Shown here piece after piece: positions 1 through 12,119 of a DNA stretch of 64,000 bases. Position numbers and translations under genes: made by a program. A model generated the notes under the pieces. It was not told where the DNA came from. It worked only from the letters and a program-made list of their open reading frames with translations, and searched no databases. This DNA comes from Lucinisca nassula. Its lineage: Eukaryota; Mollusca; Bivalvia; Lucinida; Lucinidae. Positions within the stretch are counted from its first letter, which is position 1. Every line of letters starts with the position of its first letter. The stretch is from NCBI GenBank assembly GCA_963580285.1, contig OY757020.1, forward strand, positions 98,087,497-98,151,496. The letters are read 5' to 3'.

Positions 1-719
1 GATGCTCTACCGTCCTGAAACCAAGCAGGTCTATTTCCAACTGCGTACTTAATGCTAGATGACTAGACGCATTGTCCTGATGGAGCAATACGGTGTTGAT
101 GTGGACGTTGGGGCACTTCCGACTGATGGCTCGAACCAGGTCACGGCATAGAACCTGCAAACATGAATGATTTAACTAAACGCGTGCTGTTGTCTTATAT
201 CGATAAACTACGGAAGGCTGTATGTTACAGTGTGTTTTGTGTAATGGTCTTTTAAATTTTGTGTTTCTAACTTTTGACTTGATCGTTTCGAATTTTGAGT
301 TCTGTATTTTAAGTTCTTGCTTTTTGTGTTCTTTGTTATTTGTATTGTATATCGTGATTTACGTTGTAAAAGGGGCGGGATAATCAGAGAAAGCAATCGG
401 AGGAACCATGGTCAAAAAGGAGAAGAAAAAGATAGAGAAGAAAAAAAAATGAAAACGGAAATGTGAGTAACAGTATTCGGGTTTAGCTCATTTTTGCTCA
501 TCCGAAATAATCTCAACAGACAGTGGCTATTCGTGTTGTTTTTTAAGCTTGACACTGTGCTGCTGAAAAGTCGACTTTCTTATGTGACACGCAGCCTTGA
601 GTCGCACAGAGCATCCTGGACTCATTTACTAGTAGATTTGAATAACGCTGGGCCAAAGATAGTACAGCACTTGTTGTACATCCAATGTCAACGTCTGGCC
701 ATATGTTTCATGTTATCGG
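1..719. other. No recognisable gene
   Basis: AT-rich sequence with short open frames only. There is a purine-rich patch near 400-460. I see no domain, tRNA or known repeat here. Confidence 0.5.
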
Positions 720-885
720 AGTCGAGGGCCAAAACATTAAACCCATGCCGAAACGTCTTGGGGTTCAAATGTCTAGGAATATTGGAAAATCGGGAGCTAA
801 AATCGACTAAAGGGCCAAATGTCTAGGGCCAAAACGACTCGGGCCAAATCTTCTGGAGGCAAAAGGTCTTGAAATCAGCGATGTG
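720..885 (+). repeat. Degenerate minisatellite (GGGCCAAA motif)
   Basis: The words GGGCCAAAA, GGGCCAAAT and GGCAAAAGG recur about every 15-20 bases, each followed by a variant of TGTCT, CGACT or CGTCT. The clearest run is about 811-870; upstream units are more degenerate. It crosses a short open frame, which is probably not coding. Confidence 0.6.
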
Positions 886-1825
886 ATTCCTTGGTCGTTT
901 TTGACCTGGGCTATTGTGACTCCGGGTCATTTTGACTGTCAATCCCGTGTTTTACACGATCCGTCTGAACAAAAAGCAGATTGTGAAACGATATCTGCTT
1001 TTGGATAATGGCGTGATTTACAAATTATAAGGGGATTCCAAAAAAAAAAAAAGACGAATACTAATACTGTTAACTACTCTTGGAGGCTCTTTCTATGGTT
1101 ATGTTCCCTGTTATTGCGTTATGTTAATGACTTGTTTAGAACTTTGGCACTCGACCGGCACGCTGCCTAATGTTACTAATTAATGCACATAGGCCTACTC
1201 GGCCGCAGATAAAAAAAGTTGGTAAGGCAAATTGTAATTAGATAAATAACATATCATTGCATTACAGAGGTCACCGAGGTTAAGTTGCTGGTTTTATTAT
1301 CATTGGCCACCTCTGCACCGGGAATCTGCATCAAGTTAGGGGTTATGTTGGCAGCAGATCTCGTGGGAATGTCTTAGGCACAGGAATTACTAAATGTATG
1401 TACGAGGCCTAACCGCACCAGGTAAAATACAGTATCGCACTATCAGAAATATCTCGAAAAGTCATACCATTGTCGACGTTCTCTCCGCCGAATATTTTTT
1501 CCATATTTCTTAAGGTAAGGTTGCAAAACTTAATTTTAAGATTCTCAGGCAGCGCCGTATTGCATCAAAAGGCTGCGCATATGGATTTCCTGCGTCAGGA
1601 AGGAGTCCTCCGTAGGAAAGTTATAGGTAACTGTTGTCCGGTACCGGATTTTATCTATTCGGACGGTGCGGTCTATTGCGAGATTGTTGGTGTCGAGATC
1701 ATCATTTCCAGTCCAAGAAATAAACAAACTTCGCACCTACAACACTTTTTGTGTGATTTATCAAGCCATCGAAGTCAAAGTTGTATGATGGAAACAATTT
1801 TGGTTGATGTGTTGCTCTTAGTTGC
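886..1825. other. No recognisable gene
   Basis: Short overlapping frames on both strands near 1,470-1,830 show no recognisable motif. A poly-A run sits near 1,040. Nothing else can be supported. Confidence 0.45.
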
Positions 1826-2302
1826 CTGAATAGAGCTGCTAGATTTGCAACAGATTTGTTCAGAATAGAGCTGCTAGATTTGTAACAGGCAATTACTGCT
1901 TTGAAACTGGGAGCATGACTGGAATACTTGGAAAATTGAAATGGGAGTCTCTCAAGAAAAGGAGAAAAGACAGTAGGCTAATCCTTTTATACAAAGGTCT
2001 TAAGGGTGCTGCCAGCATTCCAACAGATGACCTTGTTCCCCCAGCTAGGCACTGCAGAAATCACCATTCGTTGGCGTTTCAAAACTGCCAAAACTGACAT
2101 TTACAGAGTCGTTTTCCCCAAACCATTAGAGATTGGAATGCCCTTTCTGATTCGATTATTTCGACAGCTGAAGGTGCTGATGATTGTGTAGCTAAATTTA
2201 CCTCTTTGGTTAGAGCTGGGAACTAACTTCCCACATTACAGGTCCTGGTGTATGAATGTCATTTGACGTGTAACCAGTAACAATTCTGATTCTGATTCTG
2301 AT
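1826..2302 (+). pseudogene. LINE 3' end, CR1/L2-like, 5'-truncated and frameshifted
   Basis: This is the last part of a non-LTR retrotransposon polyprotein plus its 3' UTR. From 1,861 one frame reads a segment like QNRAARFVTGNY, then a KWESLKKRR block and RLILLYKGL, matching the conserved C-terminal region of CR1/L2/Rex1-type LINE ORF2 (downstream of RT). Coding then shifts frame: RDWNALSDSI and the end AKFTSLVRAGN lie in another frame and stop at about 2,226. The 3' terminus is an (ATTCTG)n run at about 2,283-2,300, as in CR1/L2-type LINEs. A 34-bp stretch is duplicated at the 5' edge (1,827 and 1,861). RT and endonuclease are absent, so this is a dead 5'-truncated copy. The exact clade is uncertain. 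Confidence 0.75.
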
Positions 2303-3161
<859 letters not shown>

Positions 3162-3508
3162 ACCATCAAGCACCCTGCTTCAAGTTCCACCAGTTCGACT
3201 TCTAAATACAAAATTAACGCTCTACCCTCTGCTTCCTTCACCTATACTTATATGTAAATATCAAAATAAAATTATATTAAAATGATTATCCATTATACTG
3301 AACAAAAACATTATATTTTGTTTTTGTCGTTTTTACTTGAAGAAGTATGAAAATAATTCGCAGAGAACGTTGACAAAGCTCGGCCTTTTTCGAATATTTC
3401 CGATAGATCGGTACTGTATTGTACCTGATGCGGTACGGCGTGGTGGGGTACATACATTTAGTCATTCCCATAGTCGCCAGGCCGTACCACTTTTCACATT
3501 TCACAGTT

Positions 3509-3684
3509 TTTGTTTGTTTGTTTGATTTGAGATTTAACGTCCCCGTCAACACTGTAAAAGGTCATTTTGGTGATGTTGCTTCCAATTTTATTGGACTTTT
3601 ACTCGACATTGAGATGAAATGACATCTCAAGCCCTGCCGCCCAATGAAACCAATAGGGTTTAGAAACATGGACGGGCCGACACT
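3509..3684 (-). mobile_element. SINE-1, 5'-truncated, with TSD
   Basis: A minus-strand SINE-1 whose TTTGTTTG tail complement begins at 3,509. Its 5' half is missing. The 10-mer TTTCACAGTT lies at both edges (3,499-3,508 and 3,685-3,694), a target-site duplication. A 5' truncation plus TSD is the signature of target-primed reverse transcription, which supports calling this family a retroposon. Confidence 0.8.
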
Positions 3685-3699
3685 TTTCACAGTTGACGG

Positions 3700-4464
3700 C
3701 GGCCCTGTGAAAGGTATACTTATGGATTTTCAGTGACCATGTCAGATAGGAAATAGAAATTTATTTTGATTTTCGTGTTTCGTGTTCCGTGTATTGACTT
3801 TAATGTTTTATGTTTGGAATCATACATATATGATACCGTCAAAAAGTGGGTATTAAATTGTTGAGTACACTTCTAGGTGTGTTCTTAGAATTCTCAAAAT
3901 GTGAAAATATTTGAATGAATTTTACCAATACTGGGACCATCTAATAACGCATATGTGCATAGAGCGTAATGCGTACACAACAGTTCAATGCTCCAAAACA
4001 CAAAAGTCAAGTTTGCCGGGCCGCGTAGCGCATTCGAAATTGCGTTCGATGAAGATCAGGATGAGGTGGGTTCCATCCTCCGGTCCGGCATATTTTCCAT
4101 GGAAAATATATCCTCCTTCCACTGAGTCAAGTAAGACAGCATCGGTGGCTGGCGATAAGATGGGCGCTTTGCACGTGTTAACCGTCTATAAGGACTAAGC
4201 CGGTCCGGGAAAAATGTGGTTAGGTGCACAGGCCCTCTCCAACATGTAATGTGTTGACAGGGACGTGAAACCTCGTTACAGCAACAAAAGTCAAAACATG
4301 AAACACAAAAGTCAAAAGACAAAAAAAAAAAAAAATTACCCTCCTGGCTCTATAGATGACTTTAGGCACTTTCACTTCCTGGCAACGGCAGTCCGATTTC
4401 CGCGCATGCGTTGTTTGTGTAGGGCAAAAAGTCTCAAGTGCAAAATGAAACTACACTGCATTTT
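3700..4464. other. No recognisable gene
   Basis: Unassigned sequence with a short poly-A run near 4,320-4,335. Short frames on both strands show no recognisable domain. Confidence 0.45.
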
Positions 4465-4690
4465 GGCTTCCAATTTCGATTGGAAGCCATTTAGATTTGA
4501 TTGGTGATACCCCAGTTTATTTCTAACCGTCTTATGACGTAACTAGGAAAGCCCTACAGATAAGACTGCTCTCCACATATTTACGCGTGAAAATTCGTTC
4601 GGAATAAACAGGAATATGCAGTGCCCAGCGATGTCTATTTATAAAACGTTTCCAGATATCTATTTATAAAGCGTTTCCAAGAAGTCAAAC
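4465..4690 (+). repeat. Outer terminal arm of element E, left copy
   Basis: Begins with the palindrome GGCTTCCAATTTCGATTGGA and runs through a segment with GGTGATACCCCAGTTTATTT. It is the inverted copy of 16,175-16,374 and a direct, slightly rearranged copy of 13,846-14,045. Its inner edge (about 4,691) abuts the tandem-array insertion. Confidence 0.8.
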
Positions 4691-4697
4691 CAAGAAA

Positions 4698-6641
4698 AAC
4701 AAGAGGCCCATGGGCCACTACGCTCACCAGAGGTCATGTGGTTTATACCATATACAGGCATGGTGCCCATCTTGGTCATGTGACAACAAAGGGTCACCAT
4801 GCAATCAGTAAAATCTACTGTCTTGCATTTTTCCATACAATTGTCTGTGTGACAAAATTTGACCGTGACGTAAAAACAGGTTAATGTCAACCAGAGGTCA
4901 TCATTTGAACAAAATTGGTAGGGTCCGAGCCCTCGATGCTGCATACCAAGTTTCAAGGTCATCGGCCGTTTGGTTCCTGGGAAGAAGATTTTTTAAGGTT
5001 TTTACCATATATGGGCATGACAGCCATATTGGTCATGTGACCTAGTCCTTACGAACAAACTTTCATTCCCCCTTCCCATAGAAGCTCCACATGTAATTTG
5101 GTTTCAATCAACCTAGCGGTTTGAGTAGAGAAGAAGATTAAAATACTGAATCCCAGCCATCCAGGGCAAAGGTCAGCAAATGACCTTGACCTTTGGAGTT
5201 GAAAACTTCCATTCAGTTGATTGCAAATATCATTTCTGATGCCACAGGTTACCATGCAATCAGAAAAATCCACTGTTTTGCCCTTTTTCCATACATATGT
5301 CTAAGTGGCCATATTTGACCTTGAGGTAAAATAGGTCAAGGTCAAAAGTCATCATTTGAACAAACTTGGTAGGACCCGAGTCACCAATGCTGCATCCCAA
5401 GCTTCAAGGTCATCGGCCATTTGGTTCCTGAGAAGAAGAGTTTTAAAGGTTTTTACCATATATGAGTATGGCGGCCATATAATGGTCATGTGACCCAGTC
5501 CTCACAATCAAACTTTCGTTCCCTCTTACCATAGAGGCTCCACATGTAATTTGGTTTCAATCGACCCAGCAGTTTAAGTTGAGAAGAAGATAAAAATACT
5601 GAAAATGTGCCTCCCTGACAAAGGTCCGAAAATGACCTTGGCCTTCCGAACTGACAAAATTCCATTCAGCTGAGTTCAAATATCATTTCTGATGCCACTA
5701 GCTACCATGCAGTCAGAAAAATCAACTATTTTACCTTTTTCCATACAATATCTATGTGAGCATATTTGACCTTGAAGTAAAACCGGTCAAAGTCACCCGT
5801 GACCTTGAAGTAAAACCGGTCAAGGTCACCCAAAGGTCATCATTTGAACAAACTTGGCAGGGCCCGAATCCCCGATGCTGCATACCAAGTTTCAAGAACA
5901 TCGGCCATTCGGTTTTTGAGAAGAAGATTTTTAAAGGTTTTTACCATATATGGGCCTGACAGCCATATAGTTCGTATGACCCAGTCCTCACAAACAAACT
6001 TTCGTTCCCCCTTCCCACAGAGGCTCTACATGTACTTTGGTTTCAATCGTCTCAGCAGTTTAAGTTGAGAAGAAGATAAAAAAACAACTGAATCTGAGCC
6101 TTCCTGGACAATGGTCAGTAAACGACCTTGACCTTCAGAACTGACAAAATTCCATTCAGCTGCGTGTAAATATCATTTCTGATACCACTATCAACCATGC
6201 AATCAGAAAATCCACAGTTTTGCCAATTTTCTATACAAATGTCTAAGTGACCATATTTGACCTTGACGTAAAACAGGTCAGGGTCATCCAAAGGTCATCA
6301 TTTGAACAAACGTGGTAGGGGCCGAGTCCCCGATGCTCTATACCAAGTTTCAAGAACATCGGCTATTCGGTTCTTGAGAAGAAGATTTTTATAGGTTTTT
6401 ACCATATATAGGCATGGCGGCCATATTGGTCATGTGACCCAGTCCTCACGAACAAACTTTCGCCCCCCTCCCCCCCCCCCCTTCCCACAGAGGCTCCACA
6501 TGTAATTTGGTTTCAATTGGCCAAGTAGATTGAGAGGAGATGTTGTTTGAAAATGTTGACGACGCAGACGACACAGACGACGACGGACGGACCATTGCCT
6601 ATACTATAGGTTCCCCCGGAGCCTACGGCTCTGGTGAGCTA
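4698..6641. mobile_element. Tandem-array element, units of about 450-490 bp, with TIR-like ends
   Basis: The phrase TTTTACCATATATGGGCATG recurs with variation near 5,005, 5,453, 5,939 and 6,398, with a partial unit near 4,735. Each unit continues through GGTCATGTGACC and CTCCACATGTAATTTGG. The left end carries CGCTCACCAGAG and the right end CTCTGGTGAGCT, an inverted pair. A (GACGACGGACGG) block precedes the right end. Element E's right copy lacks this insert between the same A-rich flanks, so it behaves as an inserted unit. No coding capacity seen. Confidence 0.8.
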
Positions 6642-6647
6642 AAAAAG

Positions 6648-6990
6648 TTACAGTAGAAACAGATCCTACTTTCACTTTCGTCCTTTTGACGTAACCTCAT
6701 AAAATTAACCCATAGATATTCCACCTTTATGAGTCTGGAGTGGTCAATTTCTAAGCATATGTAAGTCATTTTTTGTGGTAAGTTTTACAAAAATGCATGT
6801 ACGTTGAGCAAACAGTTTAGATCTTGATCAGATGCGGCGTCTGATCTGGGTCTGCACTATTTGCCAATGTCTCAAAAAGGGCCGCTAGGCATGTATGTGT
6901 TAATTCCAACAATTGACGGTCAATGTAAAAAGCATGAATACTTGATTCCAGGTAGGATGGTGAAATTATCTTAACCACTCCTACAATATA
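6648..6990 (+). repeat. Element E arm, left copy, with a GATCAGACGC hairpin
   Basis: Inverted copy of about 15,848-16,165, and 6,648-6,905 also matches 16,381-16,600 directly. It contains an imperfect hairpin (about 6,812-6,875) around TTGATCAGATGCGGCGTCTG, a motif dispersed across the window. Confidence 0.8.
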
Positions 6991-8230
6991 CAGACTTTTT
7001 CTGAATTTTCTCTATTTTGTTATCAGACTTTATATAGAACGTATTTAGCTTCACTACAGCTGGTGTGTGGGAATGTGTGGCGGCGGTAAAACGTCTCCCT
7101 GCCCTTCATCATAGTGTAGATTATATTTTCTTGTCCTTTGGGATCGTTGATTCCATGGTGGAATTTTGAAAATATCTGAGGGTCACTGATGAGGCATTGG
7201 CCGAAACTAGCTAGTCTGGCCCAGAAAATATGTACACTTCATATATTTCAGTTCTGTGGTGTATTCCTTGCTTCCAAAGGATAACCCTTTTATAGAACGT
7301 ATTTAATCTCTTAACTAAACCATCTCTGTGCTTTGGACTGTCAGAATGGGTATTTTATTACCAGAGCTGGCAAAAATCTGGAAACACTCAAAAGAAGTTG
7401 CTAAAGCTAAGGACAATACATTTAACTATACAGAGGAAAATAAAAGAAATGGGGCTGAATGAGTGAGTGAGTGTGTGAGCATGCGAGCCAGCAAGTGAGT
7501 GGGTGAGAAGGTAAGTAAGCAAGTAATGTTGCAGGCACACAGCATTGACTCAACTTTGATTCAACGTTGAAACAACGTGGTTTCAACGTTGATTCAATAG
7601 TAGGAAGGTAAGTAAATAAGGTAAAGTAAGAATGTTTATAAGTAACTAAGAGGTTTTAGTAATTAGGAAAAATCACAAATAAATAAAAGAAAAAAAAAAA
7701 GAAAAATAAATATTTTCCCATTTTGTACAGAATGGGCGTCCCCATCCCACATACAGAAGGGGTGTATTTAAGAGTTAAAGGGGGTACCAGGCTGAGTAGA
7801 ATTTAATCATTGATAAAAATTGGTTGAACTTTAAGCAAACAGTGAATGCCCTGATCAGGCGTCTTGTTCTGCAGCATCTGATACGGGCCTGCACTGTTTG
7901 CAACGAGTGATAAGTTGTTTCCCTATTCCTTTTTCCTTATTTCTTTGTCCTTATTCCAGATTTATTTTTTCAACCTGAATTTTTATAAAGGGTCATATCA
8001 GGAAACGTCTATTTTTGGCCTCATCAAAATATGTCGACTTTACGCTTCGGCTCCGACTTTAAGCAAATATGCTCACAAAAAGACTTGGTAAGATTTCAAC
8101 TAGCATAGAATCGACTATTCAGTTATCATACACAATATCAAACCAAAAAATCGCCCCGCCTATCGTGGCTTGATTGGTGCTTCCACATAAAGCTGAAACT
8201 GACCACACATGAGTAAGCCTGCGCAGTTAC
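6991..8230. other. Insert within element E left copy, no gene
   Basis: Absent from the right copy of element E. It holds a degenerate GTGA/GTAA microsatellite (about 7,460-7,530), a near-perfect palindrome at 7,556-7,597 built on CAACGTTGAAACAACGT, a poly-A patch near 7,690, and a GATCAGGCGTC hairpin near 7,850-7,910. No coding region recognised. Confidence 0.5.
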
Positions 8231-8455
8231 GGTCCTCCGTGATCTAGTGGATAAGAGCGCTGACTCTTAATCATTAGGTCTCTCGCCGCTGTGGGTTCGA
8301 GCGTGGCTGGGGTCACGTGTGAGACGCTAAGTTCTGCAACGGAAGATCAGGTGGTTTATCTCCGGGTACTCGGATTTTTGCCAACCTCTGATTATCGCTT
8401 GGCTCAACCGAATAAGTGAAATAATCTTGGAAGGGCCGTAAAACCACAACCATTA
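8231..8455 (+). mobile_element. SINE-2 (tRNA-Lys-like head, V-SINE type)
   Basis: The head has an A-box-like TGATCTAGTGG, anticodon-loop word GACTCTTAATC as in tRNA-Lys(CTT), and B-box GGTTCGAGCG. The body has TTCTGCAACGGAAG and CTCCGGGTACTC, resembling the conserved V-SINE domain. The tail is GGGCCGTAAAACCAC. It lies in the sequence unique to element E's left copy. Confidence 0.85.
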
Positions 8456-8550
8456 CGATAACACGGCCGTAAAACATAGTGCATTTTTTTTCACATCTCC
8501 AAAATGGCTACTTGTCTGATGAGAATCCATGATATTTTTCCTATTGATAC

Positions 8551-8640
8551 TCCAAGCTTAGGTTGCGGTTGCTAGTTAGAACCGCCTCATTGAGGCGTTT
8601 CTAACGAGTACCCACAACCTATGTCTTGGAGCAGAAATTA
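8551..8640. repeat. MITE-H type hairpin
   Basis: Inverted words GGTTGCGGTTGCTAGTTAGA and TCTAACGAGTACCCACAACC flank the loop CCGCCTCATTGAGGCG. This is the core hairpin of the MITE-H family without clear terminal repeats. Confidence 0.75.
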
Positions 8641-8659
8641 GACTAGAAATGCGTCCATA

Positions 8660-9275
8660 GGACACGGATGCCCCCGCCTGAAAATATGTCTATGTTCGTA
8701 TTCATCCATAGAAAGTTTTGGACCCTTTTTCACATTTGACCTCTAAGTATGACCTTGACCTTGGAGGTAAGGACCTTGGTTTTGTGGGAGGCAGATTGTC
8801 CCATAATGGCCAACGTTTCTGCCAAGTAATTTCAAAATCAATCCAGAGATAAGAAAGTTATTGACTGCGTTTAAGTTTCGGACCATTTTTTTACCTTTGA
8901 CCTCTAAGTATGACCTTGACCTTGGAGGTACGCATCTGGGTTTGCACGTGACACATCGTCTCATGATGGTTAACATTTCTACAAAGTAATTACAAAACCC
9001 ATCCAGAAATAGGAAAGTTATTGACTGCGTTTAAGTTTCGGACCTTTTTTTACCTTTGACCTCAAGTATGACCTTGACCTTGGAGGTACGGACCTGGGTT
9101 TTGCACGTGACACATCGTCTTATGACGGTTAACATTTCTGCCGAGTAATTTTAAAATCCATCAAGAAATAAGGAAGTTATTGACTGTGTTTAAGTTTCGG
9201 ACGCACGCACGGACGGACGGACAGGGGCAACGCTATATGCCCTTTCCACCATTCTTCGAATGGCGGAGGCATAAA
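8660..9275 (+). mobile_element. Tandem-array element with three units of about 170 bp
   Basis: Three units each contain TGACCTCTAAGTATGACCTT (or a close variant) and GAAAGTTATTGACTGCGTTT. A block ACGCACGCACGGACGGACGG follows near 9,201. The ends carry ATGCCCCCGCC (left) and GGCGGAGGCAT (right), which are inverted. The same element in opposite orientation lies at 27,700-28,510. Confidence 0.8.
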
Positions 9276-9658
9276 ATTATGTATATTCCCGTAAACCCCA
9301 GTTTTTCTCTATATAAAGTGGGGTTTAGGGGGGGGGGGGCGTTCATTTCACAGACTTGTTCACCTGATGAAAACAAAAAAAAATTGAGCAGGCTGGTCAA
9401 TGGAAACTAAATATTGTTTAACTCTGCTACAATCTGGGAAACTAATTATACTCTGCTTTTTCTAGAATTTTATCTCCTTATCTGTCATATTATCTAATTT
9501 ACAGTCTTCTACTGGGATCTGCTTGTTTTCATAGAAATTGTTAGCTTTCAAGCTAGTAAGATCAAGGCTACTCAATTTGAGGGAAATATTGTCAGAAATT
9601 GGTAGAAGTGTATCTGCCGCATTCGACGTATTAAGCGTTTGTTGTATGGTCTTCTGCA
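9276..9658. other. No recognisable gene; G-run and start of E homology
   Basis: Includes a G-run near 9,328-9,340. Homology to the right copy of element E resumes at about 9,618 (matching the inverse of 15,790-15,847). Confidence 0.5.
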
Positions 9659-9671
9659 TTGGGATCATTAT

Positions 9672-9986
9672 GTGTGTGTGAATTCGGGTTTAACGTCGCT
9701 TTCAACAATTTTTCAGTCATATCACGACGGTGTCTGGATGCGACAGGGAGCTCAATGCTCACTTTTATAGTGCTGCCTCACTGAAGTATCATGTGCCAGA
9801 CACAGAACATGATACCACACCCAGTCACATTATCCTGACCTAGCTCTACCCCGTAAATCTGAATGCCAAGCGAGGAGCAGTTAGTACCATTCTTAACGAC
9901 TTTGGTATGTCGCGGTCCGGCATCGAACCCGTGACCTCCCGTTCCCCGGAGCGGACACTCTACCAACTGAGCTATCGGGGCCGGTT
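9672..9986 (-). mobile_element. SINE-3, tRNA-headed, with 13-bp TSD
   Basis: On the minus strand the 5' end reads GATAGCTCAGTTGGTAGAG, a tRNA D-arm/A-box, and then GGTTCGATGCC, a B-box. The 3' end is a CACACACA stretch. TTGGGATCATTAT flanks both sides (9,659-9,671 and 9,987-9,999). The right copy of element E has no insert at this position, so this is a filled site against an empty homologous one. Confidence 0.88.
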
Positions 9987-9999
9987 TTGGGATCATTAT

Positions 10000-12060
10000 A
10001 AAACACCTATGTGCTAAAATCTCATGAACTAGCATTCTCAGTTCATTACGAAAACACGCCTATTCAAATATATACAGAATTTTGCCACCCAAATGAAAAA
10101 TTTCAGATTTTTTCATTTTTCTGCTCTATACATAGATTGTGGGTACTCGTTAGAACGCGGTTCTAACGACTACCCTCTGTCTAGGGGTCAAAATTAGGCA
10201 GGCCTGTTTTCGTGATGTGAAAAATATTCTTTTTTCTAGTCCAAATATAGATTGTCGGTGCTCGGTGTCCTGAACCCCCTAAAAAGGAACATAATGTACC
10301 CCTGTAAACCCAACGTTGGGTTGATAGGGTTGTTCAGTACATATGGGTAGCCTCCGAATGTGCTTCTAGTGTCTGATAACTTAAAAACAAGATCATCTTT
10401 GTTCAGTACAAGAACTTGTTGATGCAATGCTTTTCTTTTCTTAAGGATTTGTAAAAAACAAAAAACAAAAATAAAAAAATGCCTATAGATTACAAACGTT
10501 TATTCTGTCACTTGAGTCACACACGTCTCTCGGAGTCTCAAACTTTTCATGGTCACTCAGAATTTCCAGGACGAGTTTACGAAGAGAGTTTGACAGTTGC
10601 AATCAGTAAAAATAGTTTTGCAGAGTCCAGTTACAGACATATAGTCTAACTAGCAGATAATTTATTGTGTAAAACGATTTTTCGAGTTGTATTTTACGAA
10701 GTAAATCAATCAAGTGTGCTTGTTGTAAGGTGGTCTCTATGAAAGTTATATGTCGTTTTTTATCATATGACGTCGCGTCTGAGAGTATAATAACGCCATG
10801 TATTATTTTCGATAATCCACTAGTGGATTAAATATGCAAATTAGCTAGATACGTTCCGTAACGTTACATGTACGGCGTTCTTATCGACGTCGCGTGAACT
10901 AATGGCAGAATATTGGTATTTATTGCAAACAATCGTGAATAAAATGCGTTTAAATGTCATATGATAAATAGAATCTTGCATTCGTGCTCATGTATTATTG
11001 AATGTATTAAACTCGTTGAGGAAAAAGGATAAAATGCTCGGCAAAGCCTCGCATTTTATCCTTTTTCCTCAACTCGTTTAATAAATTCAATAATACATGA
11101 ACACTCATGTAAGATTCTCTATATCTTCTTTTATTTAGGACCATTATTAACCGTTCCTTTATAAGCAGCGGGTGAAGAGAAAGACAGTTTTAAACCATTG
11201 CAGAACTTGTCTTGATCATGTCTCGAACTCAGGCAGAAAGAGACCTCATATCCTACCAACATGGTCAATTTTACAAATCTCTGAAATCAAATTGCGTGTC
11301 AAATGAACACTTTAAAAGCTTAACATGTGCATGGTTCTGTCTCTGCTGACAAATTTTCCACCAGCATAAAACTTGTGCGAGTGAGCAGCTCGCGCTGTCC
11401 ATAAATGCCGATTTTATTAAACATTTCAGTTAGATGCGCACCGACGCTGCGGTTTCGCTCCTCGCCGGGTCCGTGAATATGTGTCTACGTACTTTGTCCT
11501 CATTTCAATGGTTTAAGACGGACAGCTAACACTGAAACAGTTTCCGTAAAAGCCTTACCAGGAAAATCGTGCTTATTTAGAGCGACAACGTGGCATCGGC
11601 TTCATGGGCATGACATGGGTCTTGTTCACGGAGGCGACCAGCACTGACTCAGACGAGCCTGCGAGTACGCGCAGCCTTACCAGAGCCTTTGCTGCTCTCG
11701 GAAATGTAGAAGACAAGGTGCGTTTTTGTTGGCTACGCACTTGCATTTGACAAAATGATTATAAGGGAGGTAATACAGAGGAAATGATTACCTTTTTAAG
11801 CGCCAAAACCTGGGAAATCGAGTGAAAAAGAATGTGAAAAAATATGTTTTTGTTTTACCAGTTGATAACTTTACTTGAAAATAAATTTGTAAAACAGCAC
11901 AAATGATTGCTTGCAGGTAAACTTCAACCAAATGCGGACGCCGATGCTTACTCCGACGACGGACGCCGGGGTATGGCAATAGCACCGATTTACTTTCGAA
12001 AGGCGAGCAAAAATGGCGGATTTTTAACTTTATAAACTGGGGAAGCCTTCCTATTAAAAG
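10000..12060 (-). mobile_element. Element E, left copy, main body
   Basis: Reads as the inverted counterpart of about 14,045-15,780, for example the words around 10,240-10,400 versus 15,365-15,530 and 10,500-10,620 versus 15,165-15,290. It includes a MITE-H-like hairpin (10,130-10,185). No convincing coding region: a 107-residue minus-strand frame at 11,788-12,111 matches nothing I know. The inner terminal arm present in the right copy (13,846-14,045) is lacking here. Confidence 0.8.
10760..11120 (+). mobile_element. MITE with GACGTCGCG end and long hairpin
   Basis: An insertion in element E's left arm, absent from the right arm (15,001-15,035). It contains CCACTAGTGGATTA and a hairpin of about 115 bp at 10,990-11,104 whose arms include GAGGAAAAAGGATAAAATGC. 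A second copy in opposite orientation lies at about 31,090-31,465. Confidence 0.8.
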
Positions 12061-12119
12061 GAAACTTTTTTGTATATATTGCTTGAAAACTGAGTCACTT
12101 TGCCAAAACAATTATCGCC

